From contig NZ_KV789183.1 in the NCBI RefSeq assembly GCF_001807485.1, positions 38,261-102,260 of the forward strand: 64,000 nt of DNA, in the 5' to 3' direction. Made by a program: the position numbers and the translations under genes. Position 1 is the stretch's first letter. Every line of letters begins with the position of its first letter. This DNA comes from Corynebacterium sp. HMSC08A12 (GTDB lineage Bacteria; Actinomycetota; Actinomycetes; Mycobacteriales; Mycobacteriaceae). Below, piece after piece: positions 1-9,043 of the stretch. The notes beneath the pieces are model-generated. The model was not told the origin of the DNA. It searched no databases and was given only the letters and a program-made list of their open reading frames with translations.

Positions 1-1
1 T

Positions 2-268
2 ACCGTGTACCTCATGGATGAGCCGACCACCGGCCTGCACCCGGCGGATGTGGATTTGCTTGTGACGGAACTCCAGCGGTTGGTCGACAACGGGAACACT
101 GTGGTGGTTGTGGAGCATGACATGCGAGTTGCCGCGCAGGCGGACCGGGTGCTCGAAATGGGGCCGGGGGCCGGCGCGCGGGGCGGTCAGGTTGTGGCAG
201 ACGGAAGCCCCGCCACGGTGGCTCAGACGGACACCGCGACGGGGCGAGTATTGGCGGAAAGAAGCTAG
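2..268 (+). CDS. UvrA-like excinuclease ABC ATPase, C-terminal fragment
   Basis: This is the last 88 codons of a gene that enters from outside the window. The visible part holds the second ATPase signature of UvrA: a Walker B/D-loop run ([13 protein letters not shown]), then [11 protein letters not shown] with the switch histidine, and the GPGAG segment where UvrA proteins carry a glycine-rich turn. UvrA scans DNA for lesions with UvrB. The VEHDM form and the short tail also fit the UvrA-like paralogs found in actinobacteria next to drug-resistance or redox genes, so I do not call uvrA itself. The TAG stop (266-268) directly abuts the stop codon of the convergent gene, with no spacer and no terminator. 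Confidence 0.8.
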   Translation, partial: TVYLMDEPTTGLHPADVDLLVTELQRLVDNGNTVVVVEHDMRVAAQADRVLEMGPGAGARGGQVVADGSPATVAQTDTATGRVLAERS

Positions 269-1834
269 CTAATTGAACGGGTTTCCTCCGCCGACGCCGA
301 GCCATAGTCCGGCGGTGGCCGCCGCTGCGACTACGAAGAAAATCCAAGCGGACGCCAACGGTCGGGTTGCCCATCCTCTGCTGCGGTCGAGGCTGATCCG
401 GCCGGGGCCGAGGAAGATGAGGCTTATTGACGCCACCGTCAGCGCCGCCCACAGTTGGACGTGAGGGCTCAGGCCGTATGGCCATAGGGTTCCCTGGAAG
501 CTGTCGAGATTGTGGAATGCCATGAAACCGCTGACGATGGTGGCGAGTGCTGCGCCGAAAGGCGTGACGAGGCCGAGGAGCAGTAGCCCGCCGGCAACAA
601 CCTCCGCGACCGGGATGCCGATGGCGAGGATGTCGGTGAAGTTGTAGTTGCCCAGTTGGCTCTGGAATACGTCGACGCCCGGGTCTCCGCCGAAGGCGAA
701 CAGCGTCTGCAGGCCGCGTACCAAGAGGTACGCGCCCAGCACTGCGCGCAGGATGAACAGTCCGAAGCTGGTGGTGCCGCGCTTAACTTCCGCGCCCGCG
801 CCGGCACCCGCCGCGTCGCGGTCTGCGCTCACCGTGTCGTGATCTACCCCAGTCACGCCAGCATCAACAGCCGTATCAGCGCTGCCAGCCGCGCCCGCGC
901 CGGTCACACCAGAACCAGCGCCAGCGCCCGCGCCAACCACTCCAGCACTAGCAGCCCCAGCGGCCGTATCAGCGCCGCCAGCCGCGCCTGCACCGCCAAT
1001 CTCAGAACCATCAGACGCGCCGGCAACACCCGCGCCCGCCGCACCCGCGGCAGCGTTGCCATTTTCAGAGCCATCGGTCGTGCCTGCAGCTCCCGCGCCA
1101 GCAGCCGCGCCGGTCACACCAGCGCTCGCGGCAGGGGTCGCGCCGTTCTTCGCCTGTCGGATGAAGGCCTGATCGTTGGTTGAAGTGGTGGGCCGCTCCG
1201 CCGGGTTGGCGTCATCAACCTTGCCCCAACGATCGGACGCGCCGTTGGCAGCGCCCACATCAGCACTAGCCCCAGCGGGCTGGGAGGAGTCCAGCTTCGA
1301 CAGATCCACTTCCGGCTCCGGCGGGCGGCTTTCAATGCGCTGCGGACGCGCCCGGCCCAGCACCGCATAAATATCCCGTTTGGCGGGCTTCTCCTCTACA
1401 GGAGTTTCAGCCTCTGGAGCCTCTGTCCCTGGAATTTCAGCCGAAGCCTCGGCCGACGTGTCAGTCGACGCACGCTCCGATCCAGTGTCCTTGTTCGGAG
1501 CGCCCTCAACCGTCACAGCGGCCGCAGCGTCCGACTCGGCCGGCTCTGACGTTTTCGCCGACTTCGCCCCTCCCCCGGAAGCCTTCCCCCTCTCTGGAGC
1601 TTCGGGCTTAGCATCCCCTGCTGCTGACGCTTCCGCAGTTTCTTCGCCGGCAGTCTCTTCGCCGGGCTTGTCAATCTTGGTCGCCTTGGCGGGAGGTGTG
1701 GCGTCCGTGGGCTTCTGCGCGTCCCGACGGTAGACGGGCACGTCGATGTCGTTGTTCAGGTCATCCGCCAGATCATCCGCGGAGTTGCCGAACAAAGCGT
1801 CGTCTGGACTGTTGGGCTTCGCGTTGTTATTCAC
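269..1834 (-). CDS. DoxX-family membrane protein with long disordered N-terminal region
   Basis: The last ~150 residues form a DoxX domain: four hydrophobic segments beginning FGLFILRAVLGAYLLVRG, with the family features PVAEVVAGGLLLLGL and FMAFHNLDSF. DoxX proteins are small four-helix membrane proteins, often tied to redox or thiol stress. The first ~370 residues are acidic then Ala/Gly/Thr-rich and surely disordered, with the repeat-like stretch at about 780-1150. A GTG start at 1834 is chosen because TAGTCT lies exactly 7 nt upstream (leaderless pattern). An ATG at 1900 would add 22 unlikely residues. A family member is normally under 200 residues, so the N-terminal extension is the odd part. 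Function of the extension is unknown. Confidence 0.8.
   Translation of the reverse strand: MNNNAKPNSPDDALFGNSADDLADDLNNDIDVPVYRRDAQKPTDATPPAKATKIDKPGEETAGEETAEASAAGDAKPEAPERGKASGGGAKSAKTSEPAESDAAAAVTVEGAPNKDTGSERASTDTSAEASAEIPGTEAPEAETPVEEKPAKRDIYAVLGRARPQRIESRPPEPEVDLSKLDSSQPAGASADVGAANGASDRWGKVDDANPAERPTTSTNDQAFIRQAKNGATPAASAGVTGAAAGAGAAGTTDGSENGNAAAGAAGAGVAGASDGSEIGGAGAAGGADTAAGAASAGVVGAGAGAGSGVTGAGAAGSADTAVDAGVTGVDHDTVSADRDAAGAGAGAEVKRGTTSFGLFILRAVLGAYLLVRGLQTLFAFGGDPGVDVFQSQLGNYNFTDILAIGIPVAEVVAGGLLLLGLVTPFGAALATIVSGFMAFHNLDSFQGTLWPYGLSPHVQLWAALTVASISLIFLGPGRISLDRSRGWATRPLASAWIFFVVAAAATAGLWLGVGGGNPFN
423..434 (+). repeat. dispersed TGACGCC motif (CTTATTGACGCC)
   Basis: It lies inside the DoxX domain. 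On the coding strand it reads as GTG GCG TCA ATA AGC, which brings the rare isoleucine codon ATA into a GC-rich gene. Confidence 0.5.
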
Positions 1835-1841
1835 GCACCCC

Positions 1842-1847
1842 AGACTA
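1842..1847 (-). promoter_or_regulatory. -10 box of DoxX gene, leaderless type
   Basis: TAGTCT stands 7 nt before the GTG at 1834, which puts the transcription start on or next to the start codon. This decides the GTG start over the upstream ATG. Confidence 0.6.
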
Positions 1848-2018
1848 TTCTGACCAGCGCGATTTCCGCGGGAGGTCGCTCGGCATGTCTTCGATGGCAT
1901 ACTCCATCGGCTGTGTGCCTGCCGAGTTTCCGCGCACCTTTCGACTCCGACGGTCCGGCATTCCGGCCCCCGGCTACGGCAGCGCTTCGCCTCCGCCGCC
2001 CATTGGGCTCGGGCGCTG

Positions 2019-3536
2019 CTAGCTGAGCTTCTTAGCGATCAGCTGGTTGACCTGCGCGGGGTCTGCCTTGCCCTTGGTGGCCTTCATGACGGCGCCGACA
2101 ATCGCACCGGTGACCTTCTTGTTGCCCGCGCGGTACTTTTCGACGATGTCCGGGTTTGCAGCCAGGGCCTCGTCGACTGCCGCTTCGATGGCGCCGTCAT
2201 CGCGCACAACTTCCAGGCCGCGCGCTGCGACGACCTCGTCGACGTCGCCTTCGCCCGCCAAGACTCCGTCGACTGCTTGACGTGCAAGCTTGGTGGTGAG
2301 CTTGCCTTCGTTTACTAGTGACGCCACCCGCGCCACCTGAGTCGGCGTGATGTCGAGACCGGTAAGTTCCACGCCTTGTTCGTTTGCCTTGCCTGCGAGG
2401 TAGGAGACCCACCAGGAGCGAGCTTCGTCGGGCTTGGCGCCTGCTTCGACGGTGTCGACCACTAGATCCAGGGCGCCGGCGTTGACGAGGTCGCGCATTT
2501 CCTCGTCCTTCAGGCCCCACTCCTCCTGGATGCGGGCGCGGCGGATCCACGGCATTTCCGGCAGGGTGGAGCGGATCTCTTCGACCCACTCGGCGGGGGC
2601 GAGTACGGGCGGCAGGTCTGGGTCGTTGAAGTAGCGGTAGTCCGCCATGGTTTCCTTCGGGCGTCCCTTGGAGGTGGTGCCGTCGGTTTCCTGGTAGTGG
2701 CGGGTTTCCTGAACGATCTCCACGTTGTTGACGAGGCAGGCTGCCTGGCGCTGCATTTCAAAGCGCACGGCTTGCTCGACGGACTTCAGAGAGTTGATGT
2801 TCTTCGTTTCGGTGCGCGTGCCGTATTCGGTGGTGCCGACGGGGCGCAGGGACAGGTTGGAGTCCACGCGCATGGAGCCTTGGTCCATGCGTGCGTCGGA
2901 TACTCCGAGTGCCTTGACGAGGTCACGCAGTGCGGAGACGTATGCCTTCGCAACTTCTGGTGCGCGTTCGCCGGCGCCCTCGATGGGCTTGGTAACGATC
3001 TCGATCAGTGGCACGCCTGCGCGGTTGCAGTCCACCAGGGATGCGGTGGCTCCGTGGATGCGGCCGTCTGCACCGCCGAGGTGAGTCAGCTTGCCGGTGT
3101 CTTCTTCCATGTGGGCGCGTTCAATCTCCACGCGCCATTCGGTGCCGTCCTCCAGCACGACGTCCAGGTATCCGTCGTAGGCGATGGGCTCGTCGTACTG
3201 GGAGATCTGGTAGTTCTTCGGCTGGTCTGGGTAGAAGTAGTTCTTGCGTGCGAAGCGGGACTTCGGAGCAATCTCGCAGTTCAGTGCCAGGCCGATCTTG
3301 ATGGCCCATTCCACGCCTAGCTTGTTTACGACTGGCAGCGCGCCTGGCAGGCCGAGGCTGCATGGGTCGACGTTGCTGTTTGGTGCGTCGCCGAATTCCG
3401 CGGAGGACGTGGAGAACATCTTCGTCTTCGTGGCGAGTTCGACGTGAACTTCCATGCCCATTACCGGGTCGAAGTGCTCCAGCACTTCGTCGAAGTCCAT
3501 CACATCATCGGAGTAATCGTAGACAGGCGCAGTCAT
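2019..3536 (-). CDS. gatB: Aspartyl/glutamyl-tRNA(Asn/Gln) amidotransferase subunit B
   Basis: GatB is the tRNA-binding and kinase subunit of the GatCAB complex, which amidates Glu-tRNA(Gln) and Asp-tRNA(Asn) in the cytoplasm. The N-terminal cradle domain is clear: [16 protein letters not shown], the zinc/substrate region with [10 protein letters not shown], and [19 protein letters not shown]. The C-terminal YqeY-like tail ends in [19 protein letters not shown]. At 505 residues it has the usual family length. The start at 3536 ([11 protein letters not shown]) matches corynebacterial homologs and has TAAGAT 7 nt upstream; an in-frame ATG at 3545 is less likely. It is separated from gatC-gatA by about 5.5 kb, with the nuclease, pfkA and transporter genes between, the usual arrangement in this genus. 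Confidence 0.97.
   Translation of the reverse strand: MTAPVYDYSDDVMDFDEVLEHFDPVMGMEVHVELATKTKMFSTSSAEFGDAPNSNVDPCSLGLPGALPVVNKLGVEWAIKIGLALNCEIAPKSRFARKNYFYPDQPKNYQISQYDEPIAYDGYLDVVLEDGTEWRVEIERAHMEEDTGKLTHLGGADGRIHGATASLVDCNRAGVPLIEIVTKPIEGAGERAPEVAKAYVSALRDLVKALGVSDARMDQGSMRVDSNLSLRPVGTTEYGTRTETKNINSLKSVEQAVRFEMQRQAACLVNNVEIVQETRHYQETDGTTSKGRPKETMADYRYFNDPDLPPVLAPAEWVEEIRSTLPEMPWIRRARIQEEWGLKDEEMRDLVNAGALDLVVDTVEAGAKPDEARSWWVSYLAGKANEQGVELTGLDITPTQVARVASLVNEGKLTTKLARQAVDGVLAGEGDVDEVVAARGLEVVRDDGAIEAAVDEALAANPDIVEKYRAGNKKVTGAIVGAVMKATKGKADPAQVNQLIAKKLS
2311..2325 (+). repeat. dispersed TGACGCC motif (TTTACTAGTGACGCC)
   Basis: Inside gatB it is read as GTG GCG TCA CTA GTA AAC, a run of rare codons (TCA, CTA, GTA) in an otherwise C/G-ending gene. 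Confidence 0.55.
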
Positions 3537-3543
3537 GCCAGCC

Positions 3544-3549
3544 ATCTTA
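3544..3549 (-). promoter_or_regulatory. -10 box of gatB, leaderless type
   Basis: TAAGAT is 7 nt from the ATG at 3536. It supports that start rather than the ATG three codons upstream. Confidence 0.6.
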
Positions 3550-3775
3550 ATACGTCCCCGTATTCGTGTGGCGTTAGGGTCGCTGGGCGTCCACGATCGC
3601 CCGCTCATGCCTCGCGCCTGCGGCCGCCCGCTCACGCCGCGCGCCCGCCACGCCCTGCCTTTGGGTGCCCGGCAGCTCCCAACGCGTCCGCACCGCCACC
3701 GCGCCAACGCAGCAGCACGTCAACGCAGCCGCACCTCCGCGCACCTCTCTCGCATTTCAGCGCGCCAATGTCCAC

Positions 3776-5212
3776 CTACGGTCCTTCGTCAGCCATTTCA
3801 ACGTCTCCCAGGGCGGTCGCGCGCCTGAGCGGTTCCCCGTGTCCCGGCGCCCCCGGCGGTTCCCCGTGTCCCGGCGCCCCCGGCGGCAGCCAGGTGACGC
3901 GCCCGCCTTCGCGCGCCATCCGCCCGCGGCCGCGTTGCCCGTTCACGCCATTGTGATACGGACACAAAAGCGTCATGTTCTCGGGGTTTGTTTCTCCGCC
4001 TTTCGCAAATTCCTGCAGGTGGTGAACTTGGCATTCACTCGCCGGACGCCCACATCCCGGCCAGGCGCACCGCGTCGTTTCGGCTTCCAGCATTCGGCGC
4101 TGTTTTGATGACGCCAACCGCTTCACCCTGTACAAATTCACCGGTCCTCGCTCCGGGGCTATCAGCGTGATGCAATCTCCATCATTCAGCATCACGCCTG
4201 CCGCCCCGGCCGCCTCCGCAACAACTGCCACACCGACTGAACTCGCAGTAAGCGCCGCTTCCGCCGTAGCGGCCGCACCGGCCGCGCCCTCCGCGCGGGC
4301 CGCGTCGGCTGGACTCGCATTAAGCGCCGGCCCCGCCATAGTGGGCACACCGGCCACGCCTGCTACCTCGGCCGCACCAGCTGCCTCCGCCGTAGCGGCC
4401 GCACCGGCCGCGCCCTGCGCGCCGGCCGTGCCTGCCGATGTGCTGCCTGCCACCCCGGCCGAGCCTGCCGAGGTGCTATCTGCCCCGGCCGCGTCGGCGA
4501 TTGAAGCGTCGGCAATTGGCGTGGATAGCTGGCGGGGAAACACAGCGTCTTCTAAACGGCGGGCGACGTATTCCGCCCCGGTGAAGACGGCACCGTTGGT
4601 GGCCCGCAGCTCAATCTCATCCCCTTGGCCGCTGAGTACCTGAATGTAGTCATCCAGGCTGACCACGACATTGGTGGTCAGCGTGCTGCGTTGAATGGTT
4701 CGATTCTCCGTGAGCCACGCCAGTGGATCCAGGCGTGCGGACTCCCAAATCTCCGACATGCGGTGCGACGGCCCCGTGAACTGGATGGTGGTCTTCGTGC
4801 CGTGCATGATCCGGCGTCCTCCGTCGTCGGGCACCCGCGGCCCCTGCATTTCGCGCCGCAGTTGCGTCGCCCGGCGCGAAATGGCCGCATAATCTCCAGC
4901 GGTATTGCATAGCGCTTCGGTAAACACGTAACGCTGTTTGATCCCCAGCGTCCGTGCTCGCTCGGCGATCAGTATCAGCACATCCAGCCCATGTCCGTTG
5001 CGCTGGGCGGCTCCCAGCGCCCGCTTTTTATAGCGCGAGTACGCCGCCCCGGAGAAGTGTTCCGCGGCCCGCGCCACGCTCCGCGCATACTCGCGTTCCA
5101 GCGGCAGCTGCTCGGCGGGCTTGCCCATGGCTTCTGTCAGCAGCTCCACGCCGTGGCGCTGCGCGTCCGCCACTTGACGCTTGAGCTCCGCGAGCTGCTG
5201 CAACTTTTCCAT
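3776..5212 (-). CDS. HNH endonuclease of the DUF222 (13E12-like) family
   Basis: A 478-residue protein. The N-terminal ~270 residues look like DUF222, a helical domain typical of actinobacterial 13E12-repeat proteins. The HNH nuclease lies at about residues 381-425: CAWPGCGRPASECQVHH, then NPENMTLLCPYHNG, with two CxxC-like knuckles and the HH/N/H catalytic set intact. Between them is a ~130-residue Ala/Gly/Val/Thr-rich linker (bases about 4160-4520). The tail contains a perfect 9-residue duplication, PGAPGHGEP. TAGCGT 7 nt before the ATG fixes the start. Family members are numerous in actinobacteria and their role is unsettled (possible mobile or DNA-repair nucleases). It is transcribed alone, between gatB and pfkA. 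Confidence 0.85.
   Translation of the reverse strand: MEKLQQLAELKRQVADAQRHGVELLTEAMGKPAEQLPLEREYARSVARAAEHFSGAAYSRYKKRALGAAQRNGHGLDVLILIAERARTLGIKQRYVFTEALCNTAGDYAAISRRATQLRREMQGPRVPDDGGRRIMHGTKTTIQFTGPSHRMSEIWESARLDPLAWLTENRTIQRSTLTTNVVVSLDDYIQVLSGQGDEIELRATNGAVFTGAEYVARRLEDAVFPRQLSTPIADASIADAAGADSTSAGSAGVAGSTSAGTAGAQGAAGAAATAEAAGAAEVAGVAGVPTMAGPALNASPADAARAEGAAGAAATAEAALTASSVGVAVVAEAAGAAGVMLNDGDCITLIAPERGPVNLYRVKRLASSKQRRMLEAETTRCAWPGCGRPASECQVHHLQEFAKGGETNPENMTLLCPYHNGVNGQRGRGRMAREGGRVTWLPPGAPGHGEPPGAPGHGEPLRRATALGDVEMADEGP
3831..3884 (-). repeat. perfect 27-bp tandem duplication in the HNH gene
   Basis: Units 3831-3857 and 3858-3884 are identical and each encodes PGAPGHGEP near the C-terminus of the nuclease. 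A perfect copy in a low-constraint tail points to recent slippage. Confidence 0.85.
4102..4115 (+). repeat. dispersed TGACGCC motif (GTTTTGATGACGCC)
   Basis: It sits in the linker/HNH boundary of the nuclease gene and on the coding strand reads GGCGTCATCAAAAC. Confidence 0.5.
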
Positions 5213-5524
5213 GCCCCGAACGCTAAACCATGCGCAAAATTTCTGCCCCGCCCCACGCGACCACCTGTGGATAACTCGCCCTCTTCGCAAGCGTTCTCCA
5301 CAGGCTTTTCAATTCCCTCTTGACAATTCTCCGCCAGGCATGCTGTACCGCATTTCAGCACCGCCCGGCGCTGGCTTAACGTCAGCCACACAGCGCGCCC
5401 TGCCTGTGGCGCTTGGCTCTCTCGCCATTACGCCGCGCCAGGCTGCTCGCGCGCCTCCGCCGCCCTGCACCTTTGCTGCGCCGCCTCACGGCGTCCGCGG
5501 CGCCCTCGGCGTCCGCGGCGTCCG
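5213..5524. other. 312-bp gap between HNH gene and pfkA
   Basis: No credible gene. Next to the nuclease lies its promoter region, including an AT-richer stretch (about 5250-5350). Next to the pfkA stop are two exact copies of GGCGTCCGCGGCG (5490-5502 and 5508-5520). No hairpin with a T tract is visible downstream of pfkA, so read-through into this gap is possible. Confidence 0.6.
5220..5225 (-). promoter_or_regulatory. -10 box of HNH nuclease gene, leaderless type
   Basis: TAGCGT is 7 nt before the ATG at 5212. No Shine-Dalgarno sequence is well placed, which agrees with a leaderless transcript. Confidence 0.55.
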
Positions 5525-6553
5525 CTAGCCGAACAGCGAGCGCGCCGTTTCGTAGCGCCTCTCAGGAACTTCCTTCAGCGTGCCGACGGCCTCTTCAAAG
5601 TCGATCAGCTCGATGCTGCCGCCCTTCAGTGCAACGACCTTGCCGAACTCTCCCCGGATGGCGGCCTTGGTGGCATTCACGGCAAAGCGAGTTGCCAGCA
5701 CGCGGTCAAACGCCGTGGGAGTTCCGCCGCGCTGGATGTGCCCCAGCACGGTGGAACGCACGTCGGTGTCCAGGCGGTTTTCGATCTCCTTGGCAATCAG
5801 CGCGGACATGTCTTGGAATTTCTCGTGGCCGAACTGGTCCACTTCGCGTTCGGCAACATCCAGGGTCCCTTCCTTCGGCAGTGCGCCTTCGGCAACGACG
5901 ATGATGCCGTACTTCTCCCCCAGCTGGAATCGGCGGGCCATCCGGCGGCAGACATCGTCGATGTCGAACGGGAACTCCGGGATCAGGATTTCGTGCGCGC
6001 CGCCGGCCATGCCCGCGTGTAGAGCGATCCAACCGACGTGGCGGCCCATGACTTCCACGATCATCACGCGGTCGTGCGATTCGGCGGTGGTGTGCAGGCG
6101 ATCGATAGCGTCGGTGGCGACGGCGACGGCGGTGTCAAAGCCGAAGGTGTAGTCGGTTCCGTTGACGTCATTGTCAATGGTCTTCGGCACGCCGACAACC
6201 GGCACGCCGTTGTCGTGCAGGAAGCGCGCGCCCTTAAGGGTGCCTTCGCCGCCGATTGGGATCAGGGCGTCGATGCCTGCATCCGCGAGGTTGGCTTTGA
6301 CGCGGTCGATGCCGGCCATGAAGTCGTCGGGGTGTAGGCGTCCGGTGCCGAGGATGGTGCCTCCGCGGCGCAGGATCCGGTCGATGAAGTCGTCGTCGTA
6401 CAGTTGCACGCGGCGGTCTTCCAGCAGTCCCTGCCAGCCGTCTTCAAATCCGACGACGGTATGGCCTTCCCCGGCCGCCGTCCGCACGATGCCTCGGATG
6501 ACGGCGTTCAATCCTGGGCAGTCTCCACCACTGGTCAAGGTCGCAATACGCAT
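5525..6553 (-). CDS. pfkA: 6-phosphofructokinase
   Basis: PfkA phosphorylates fructose 6-phosphate to fructose 1,6-bisphosphate, the committed step of glycolysis. The 342-residue protein starts with [16 protein letters not shown], has the nucleotide-binding [11 protein letters not shown] and the catalytic [20 protein letters not shown] with Asp127 as base. In E. coli numbering it has Gly104 together with Lys124. This mixed pair is typical of actinobacterial ATP-dependent enzymes, while PPi enzymes have Asp104/Lys124. I therefore infer ATP use. TAAACT lies 7 nt before the ATG. It is monocistronic, with a 121-bp T-rich gap between it and the MFS gene upstream. Confidence 0.96.
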   Translation of the reverse strand: MRIATLTSGGDCPGLNAVIRGIVRTAAGEGHTVVGFEDGWQGLLEDRRVQLYDDDFIDRILRRGGTILGTGRLHPDDFMAGIDRVKANLADAGIDALIPIGGEGTLKGARFLHDNGVPVVGVPKTIDNDVNGTDYTFGFDTAVAVATDAIDRLHTTAESHDRVMIVEVMGRHVGWIALHAGMAGGAHEILIPEFPFDIDDVCRRMARRFQLGEKYGIIVVAEGALPKEGTLDVAEREVDQFGHEKFQDMSALIAKEIENRLDTDVRSTVLGHIQRGGTPTAFDRVLATRFAVNATKAAIRGEFGKVVALKGGSIELIDFEEAVGTLKEVPERRYETARSLFG

Positions 6554-6560
6554 GTTTTAA

Positions 6561-6566
6561 AGTTTA
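6561..6566 (-). promoter_or_regulatory. -10 box of pfkA, leaderless type
   Basis: TAAACT is followed by TTAAAAC and then the ATG; spacing is exactly 7 nt. Confidence 0.65.
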
Positions 6567-6625
6567 GCGATACCCCGCGGGATCTGCCGGACGGGATTAT
6601 TTCGCGACGGTTTCGGGGGTTTTGC

Positions 6626-6675
6626 TGGTCTCTACTGGTCTTTTTTCCGGTCTTTTTGTCTTTATTATTGACGCC
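6626..6675 (+). repeat. T-rich tract ending in dispersed motif (CTTTATTATTGACGCC at 6660-6675)
   Basis: The gap between pfkA and the MFS gene carries three GGTCT-type units (near 6627, 6636 and 6649) in a pyrimidine run that ends in TTATTGACGCC. The motif touches the stop codon of the MFS gene. The same layout, T-rich units followed by TGACGCC, recurs in the gatC-gatA gap and before atpH's end. Confidence 0.55.
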
Positions 6676-8141
6676 TACTCGTCTCCGCGGCTGCCCTGTG
6701 GCCGAGCCATGGCGGAGGCCACTGCGCCTAGCATCAGCATGATCACCGCGGGCAGCAGGGAGTCGCCGAAGGCCTGGGGGCCGACGGCGCTGACGCGCGC
6801 TTGGACGACGGCGGCGATAACGGCGGCTCCGGTGACGGCGCCGAGTTGGCGGGTGGCGTTGTACATTCCAGAGCCGGCGCCGGCGAACTGGGGCGGCAGG
6901 TCGCGCAGGGTGGTGGTGGAGTTCGGAGCCCAGACGAAGGAGTTTCCGAATCCGAGGATCACGAACGCCCCGATCATCATCCACAATGGCCGCTCTGGCC
7001 GCATGGAGAACACCAGCGCGGCCACGCCTACAGCCATCAGGCAGAACCCGAGGACAGCGAAGCGCCTGGGTTCGTAGCGGTCGACCAGCCGGCCGACGAA
7101 CGGCGCCATAATTCCAGCGATGATGGCCATGGGCGTCACTACGAAGGAGGCTTTCATCGGGCTGAAGAGGTGGACTTCCTGCAGGTACATCATCACTGGC
7201 ACCATCATGCCGGCGACGGTGAAGCCCATGGTGAAGATGGATGCGTTGCCGAATGCGAAATGGCGGCGTGCGAACAGCGCAATCGGCACGAGCGCGCTGC
7301 CTGCGGGCAGGCGGGATTGCAGCCAGACGAAGGCCACCAGCAGCGCCACGCCTCCGAACAGCAGTACCCAAATCCACGGCGCCCACCCGGCGGGGTCGCC
7401 TTCTTGGATGCCGTAGATCACCATCGTCATCGCCACCATGGAAAGCAGGATCGACGGCACGTTGATGCGTTCCTCGGTCGGCTGGAACCGCGGTACCCAG
7501 CGGGCGACCATCACCACGGATAGCACACCGATGGGTACGTTGATGAAGAACACCCACTGCCAGGTTGCGTATTGGGTGATGAGGCCTCCGAGCAGTGGCC
7601 CAGCGAGCGTGGAGATTCCCGCCGTGGCACCCCAGATGCCCAGTGCTGCCCCGCGCTTGTCGCGCGGGAAGATGCGGTTGATCACGCTCATGGTCTGGGG
7701 CGTCAATAAAGATCCGCCAATACCTTGCACGGCGCGGGCGGCGATCAGCGTTTCGATGCTGCCGGCCAGTCCGCAGGCAAGCGACGAGAGCGTGAAGATC
7801 GTCATTCCCGCGATGTAGAGATTCTTCGGGCCGAAGCGGTCGCCGAGCCGGCCGGTAACCATCAGCGGCACCGCGAACGCCAGCAGGTAGGCGCTGGTGA
7901 CCCACAGCACTTGGCCGTAATCGGCGTGCAGGTCGGCTTGGAATGCGGGCGTGGCGACGGCGACGATCGTTTGATCCAGCAGGATCATGAAAAAGCCGAT
8001 GCACAGCGCCACGAGGGCGCGCCATGCCTGCGGCAGCGGGAGCGGCAGCGCGAGGTAACGCCCGTCGCTCAGCTGATCCCGACGGCCCTGCTGGCTCTGC
8101 CGGCGCATTTGCGCACGGCTCTGGGGCTGAGCTGAATTCAT
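6675..8141 (-). CDS. MFS drug-resistance transporter, DHA2 (14-TM) family
   Basis: A 488-residue major facilitator of the EmrB/QacA type. Motif A is present as GRLGDRFGPKN, the TM1 signature as FMILLDQTIVAVATPAF, and the TM5 antiporter region as LAGPLLGGLITQYATWQWVFFINVPIG. Such proteins export drugs or other lipophilic compounds with proton antiport at the inner membrane. The start codon overlaps the stop of the upstream NUDIX gene (TAATG), so the two are translationally coupled. The first ~35 residues are Gln/Arg-rich and cytoplasmic. The substrate cannot be read from sequence. Confidence 0.9.
   Translation of the reverse strand: MNSAQPQSRAQMRRQSQQGRRDQLSDGRYLALPLPLPQAWRALVALCIGFFMILLDQTIVAVATPAFQADLHADYGQVLWVTSAYLLAFAVPLMVTGRLGDRFGPKNLYIAGMTIFTLSSLACGLAGSIETLIAARAVQGIGGSLLTPQTMSVINRIFPRDKRGAALGIWGATAGISTLAGPLLGGLITQYATWQWVFFINVPIGVLSVVMVARWVPRFQPTEERINVPSILLSMVAMTMVIYGIQEGDPAGWAPWIWVLLFGGVALLVAFVWLQSRLPAGSALVPIALFARRHFAFGNASIFTMGFTVAGMMVPVMMYLQEVHLFSPMKASFVVTPMAIIAGIMAPFVGRLVDRYEPRRFAVLGFCLMAVGVAALVFSMRPERPLWMMIGAFVILGFGNSFVWAPNSTTTLRDLPPQFAGAGSGMYNATRQLGAVTGAAVIAAVVQARVSAVGPQAFGDSLLPAVIMLMLGAVASAMARPQGSRGDE
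7699..7711 (-). repeat. dispersed TGACGCC motif (CTTTATTGACGCC)
   Basis: Inside the MFS gene it is read as GGA TCT TTA TTG ACG CCC, bringing the rare leucine codons TTA and TTG side by side. The 12-mer GGCGTCAATAAA recurs exactly at 15464 and 20811. Confidence 0.65.
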
Positions 8142-8824
8142 TAGAGGGAGTCTACTGCCGCCCGGATGGCGGGCAAACTGGCCTTAAACTCCGGCATCAG
8201 CGGCAATTCTTCGAGCTGGTCGATGGGCTGCCACAGTAGCTCCAGCGATTCAGCTGTCGGGTGCAGTTCCAGGTGTTCGGAGCAGGTGGCCAGGACGGTG
8301 GTGTACGTCCACTCGTTGATTTCTGGGTTCTCGTATTGCCACCAGAATGTGCCGCCGAGTCCGAAGATTCCGTGGGCGTTCAGCGAGGCGTCGAGGCTAG
8401 GGTGTCGGACGGGGAAATCCTGCAGGGCCTTGCGGGGGTCTCCGCTGCGTTCGACCATTGTCTCGATGTCGGCGAAAAGGTGCCATTCGTCGTCGCGGAC
8501 GGGCAGGCGACAGTACGCAACCTTGACGGGCACGGTGGAGGTGACGATTTCTCGGTGTACCTTTACCGATGACGCCCCCACGCCCGTCTCTTCCCACGTT
8601 TCGCGGAGGGCGCCGTCGGTGGGTGATTCGCCGACGTCGATGGCGCCGCCGGGCAGAGCCCAGGTGCCGCCGCGGTTGGTCCACTTGGCGCGGTGCTGCA
8701 TCAGGACGTGGCGGTCGTCGGTGACGAGGAACAGTCCTGCCGCGCCGAGGACTCCCCAGCGTCGGGACCCGTCGGGGTCTTCGACGAAACCGTCGCCTGT
8801 GTAAAGTTCGGGAATCTTACCCAT
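8141..8824 (-). CDS. NUDIX hydrolase
   Basis: The NUDIX box is complete: GAIDVGE then seven residues and RETWEETGV, at about residues 62-84 of 227. These enzymes cleave nucleoside diphosphates linked to another moiety; the substrate is unknown. The TAA stop overlaps the ATG of the MFS gene by one base, making a two-gene operon. An ATG at 8824 has TATGGT 7 nt upstream, so I prefer it to ATGs at 8836 and 8881. C-terminal residues (GGTFWWQYENPEINEWTYTT) suggest a substrate-specific extension shared by corynebacterial members. Confidence 0.9.
   Translation of the reverse strand: MGKIPELYTGDGFVEDPDGSRRWGVLGAAGLFLVTDDRHVLMQHRAKWTNRGGTWALPGGAIDVGESPTDGALRETWEETGVGASSVKVHREIVTSTVPVKVAYCRLPVRDDEWHLFADIETMVERSGDPRKALQDFPVRHPSLDASLNAHGIFGLGGTFWWQYENPEINEWTYTTVLATCSEHLELHPTAESLELLWQPIDQLEELPLMPEFKASLPAIRAAVDSL
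8561..8576 (+). repeat. dispersed TGACGCC motif (CTTTACCGATGACGCC)
   Basis: In the NUDIX gene, immediately after the NUDIX-box coding segment on the coding strand. Confidence 0.5.
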
Positions 8825-8831
8825 GTCCCCC

Positions 8832-8837
8832 ACCATA
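8832..8837 (-). promoter_or_regulatory. -10 box of NUDIX-MFS operon, leaderless type
   Basis: TATGGT, 7 nt before the ATG at 8824. It decides between three possible starts. Confidence 0.5.
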
Positions 8838-9043
8838 CGCGGATCCCCGGCCTCCGCCGCCGGCCGCCCGGGCCTGAACATTTCAGCGCCCCGACCTCGG
8901 CAAAACTATGCGGCTGGGTAACCGCAAGGCCAGACCGACCGCCTTGCCCGCCAACTCTGGGGACGCCAGACCGGCTGCGGGTGAGCCGGCCGAGGGGCTC
9001 CCCTACCCCGCCAGTTCAGGGTCAGCCAGCTATGTGTGGCCGA

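Noticed and set aside
1812..1900. ATG at 1900 as start of the DoxX gene
   Set aside because: Adds 22 residues of Arg/Ser/Cys-rich sequence and would put the TAGTCT promoter inside the gene.
5490..5520. Two copies of GGCGTCCGCGGCG next to pfkA
   Set aside because: They resemble the GGCGTC half of the dispersed motif but lack the T-rich side; treated as simple GC-rich repeat.
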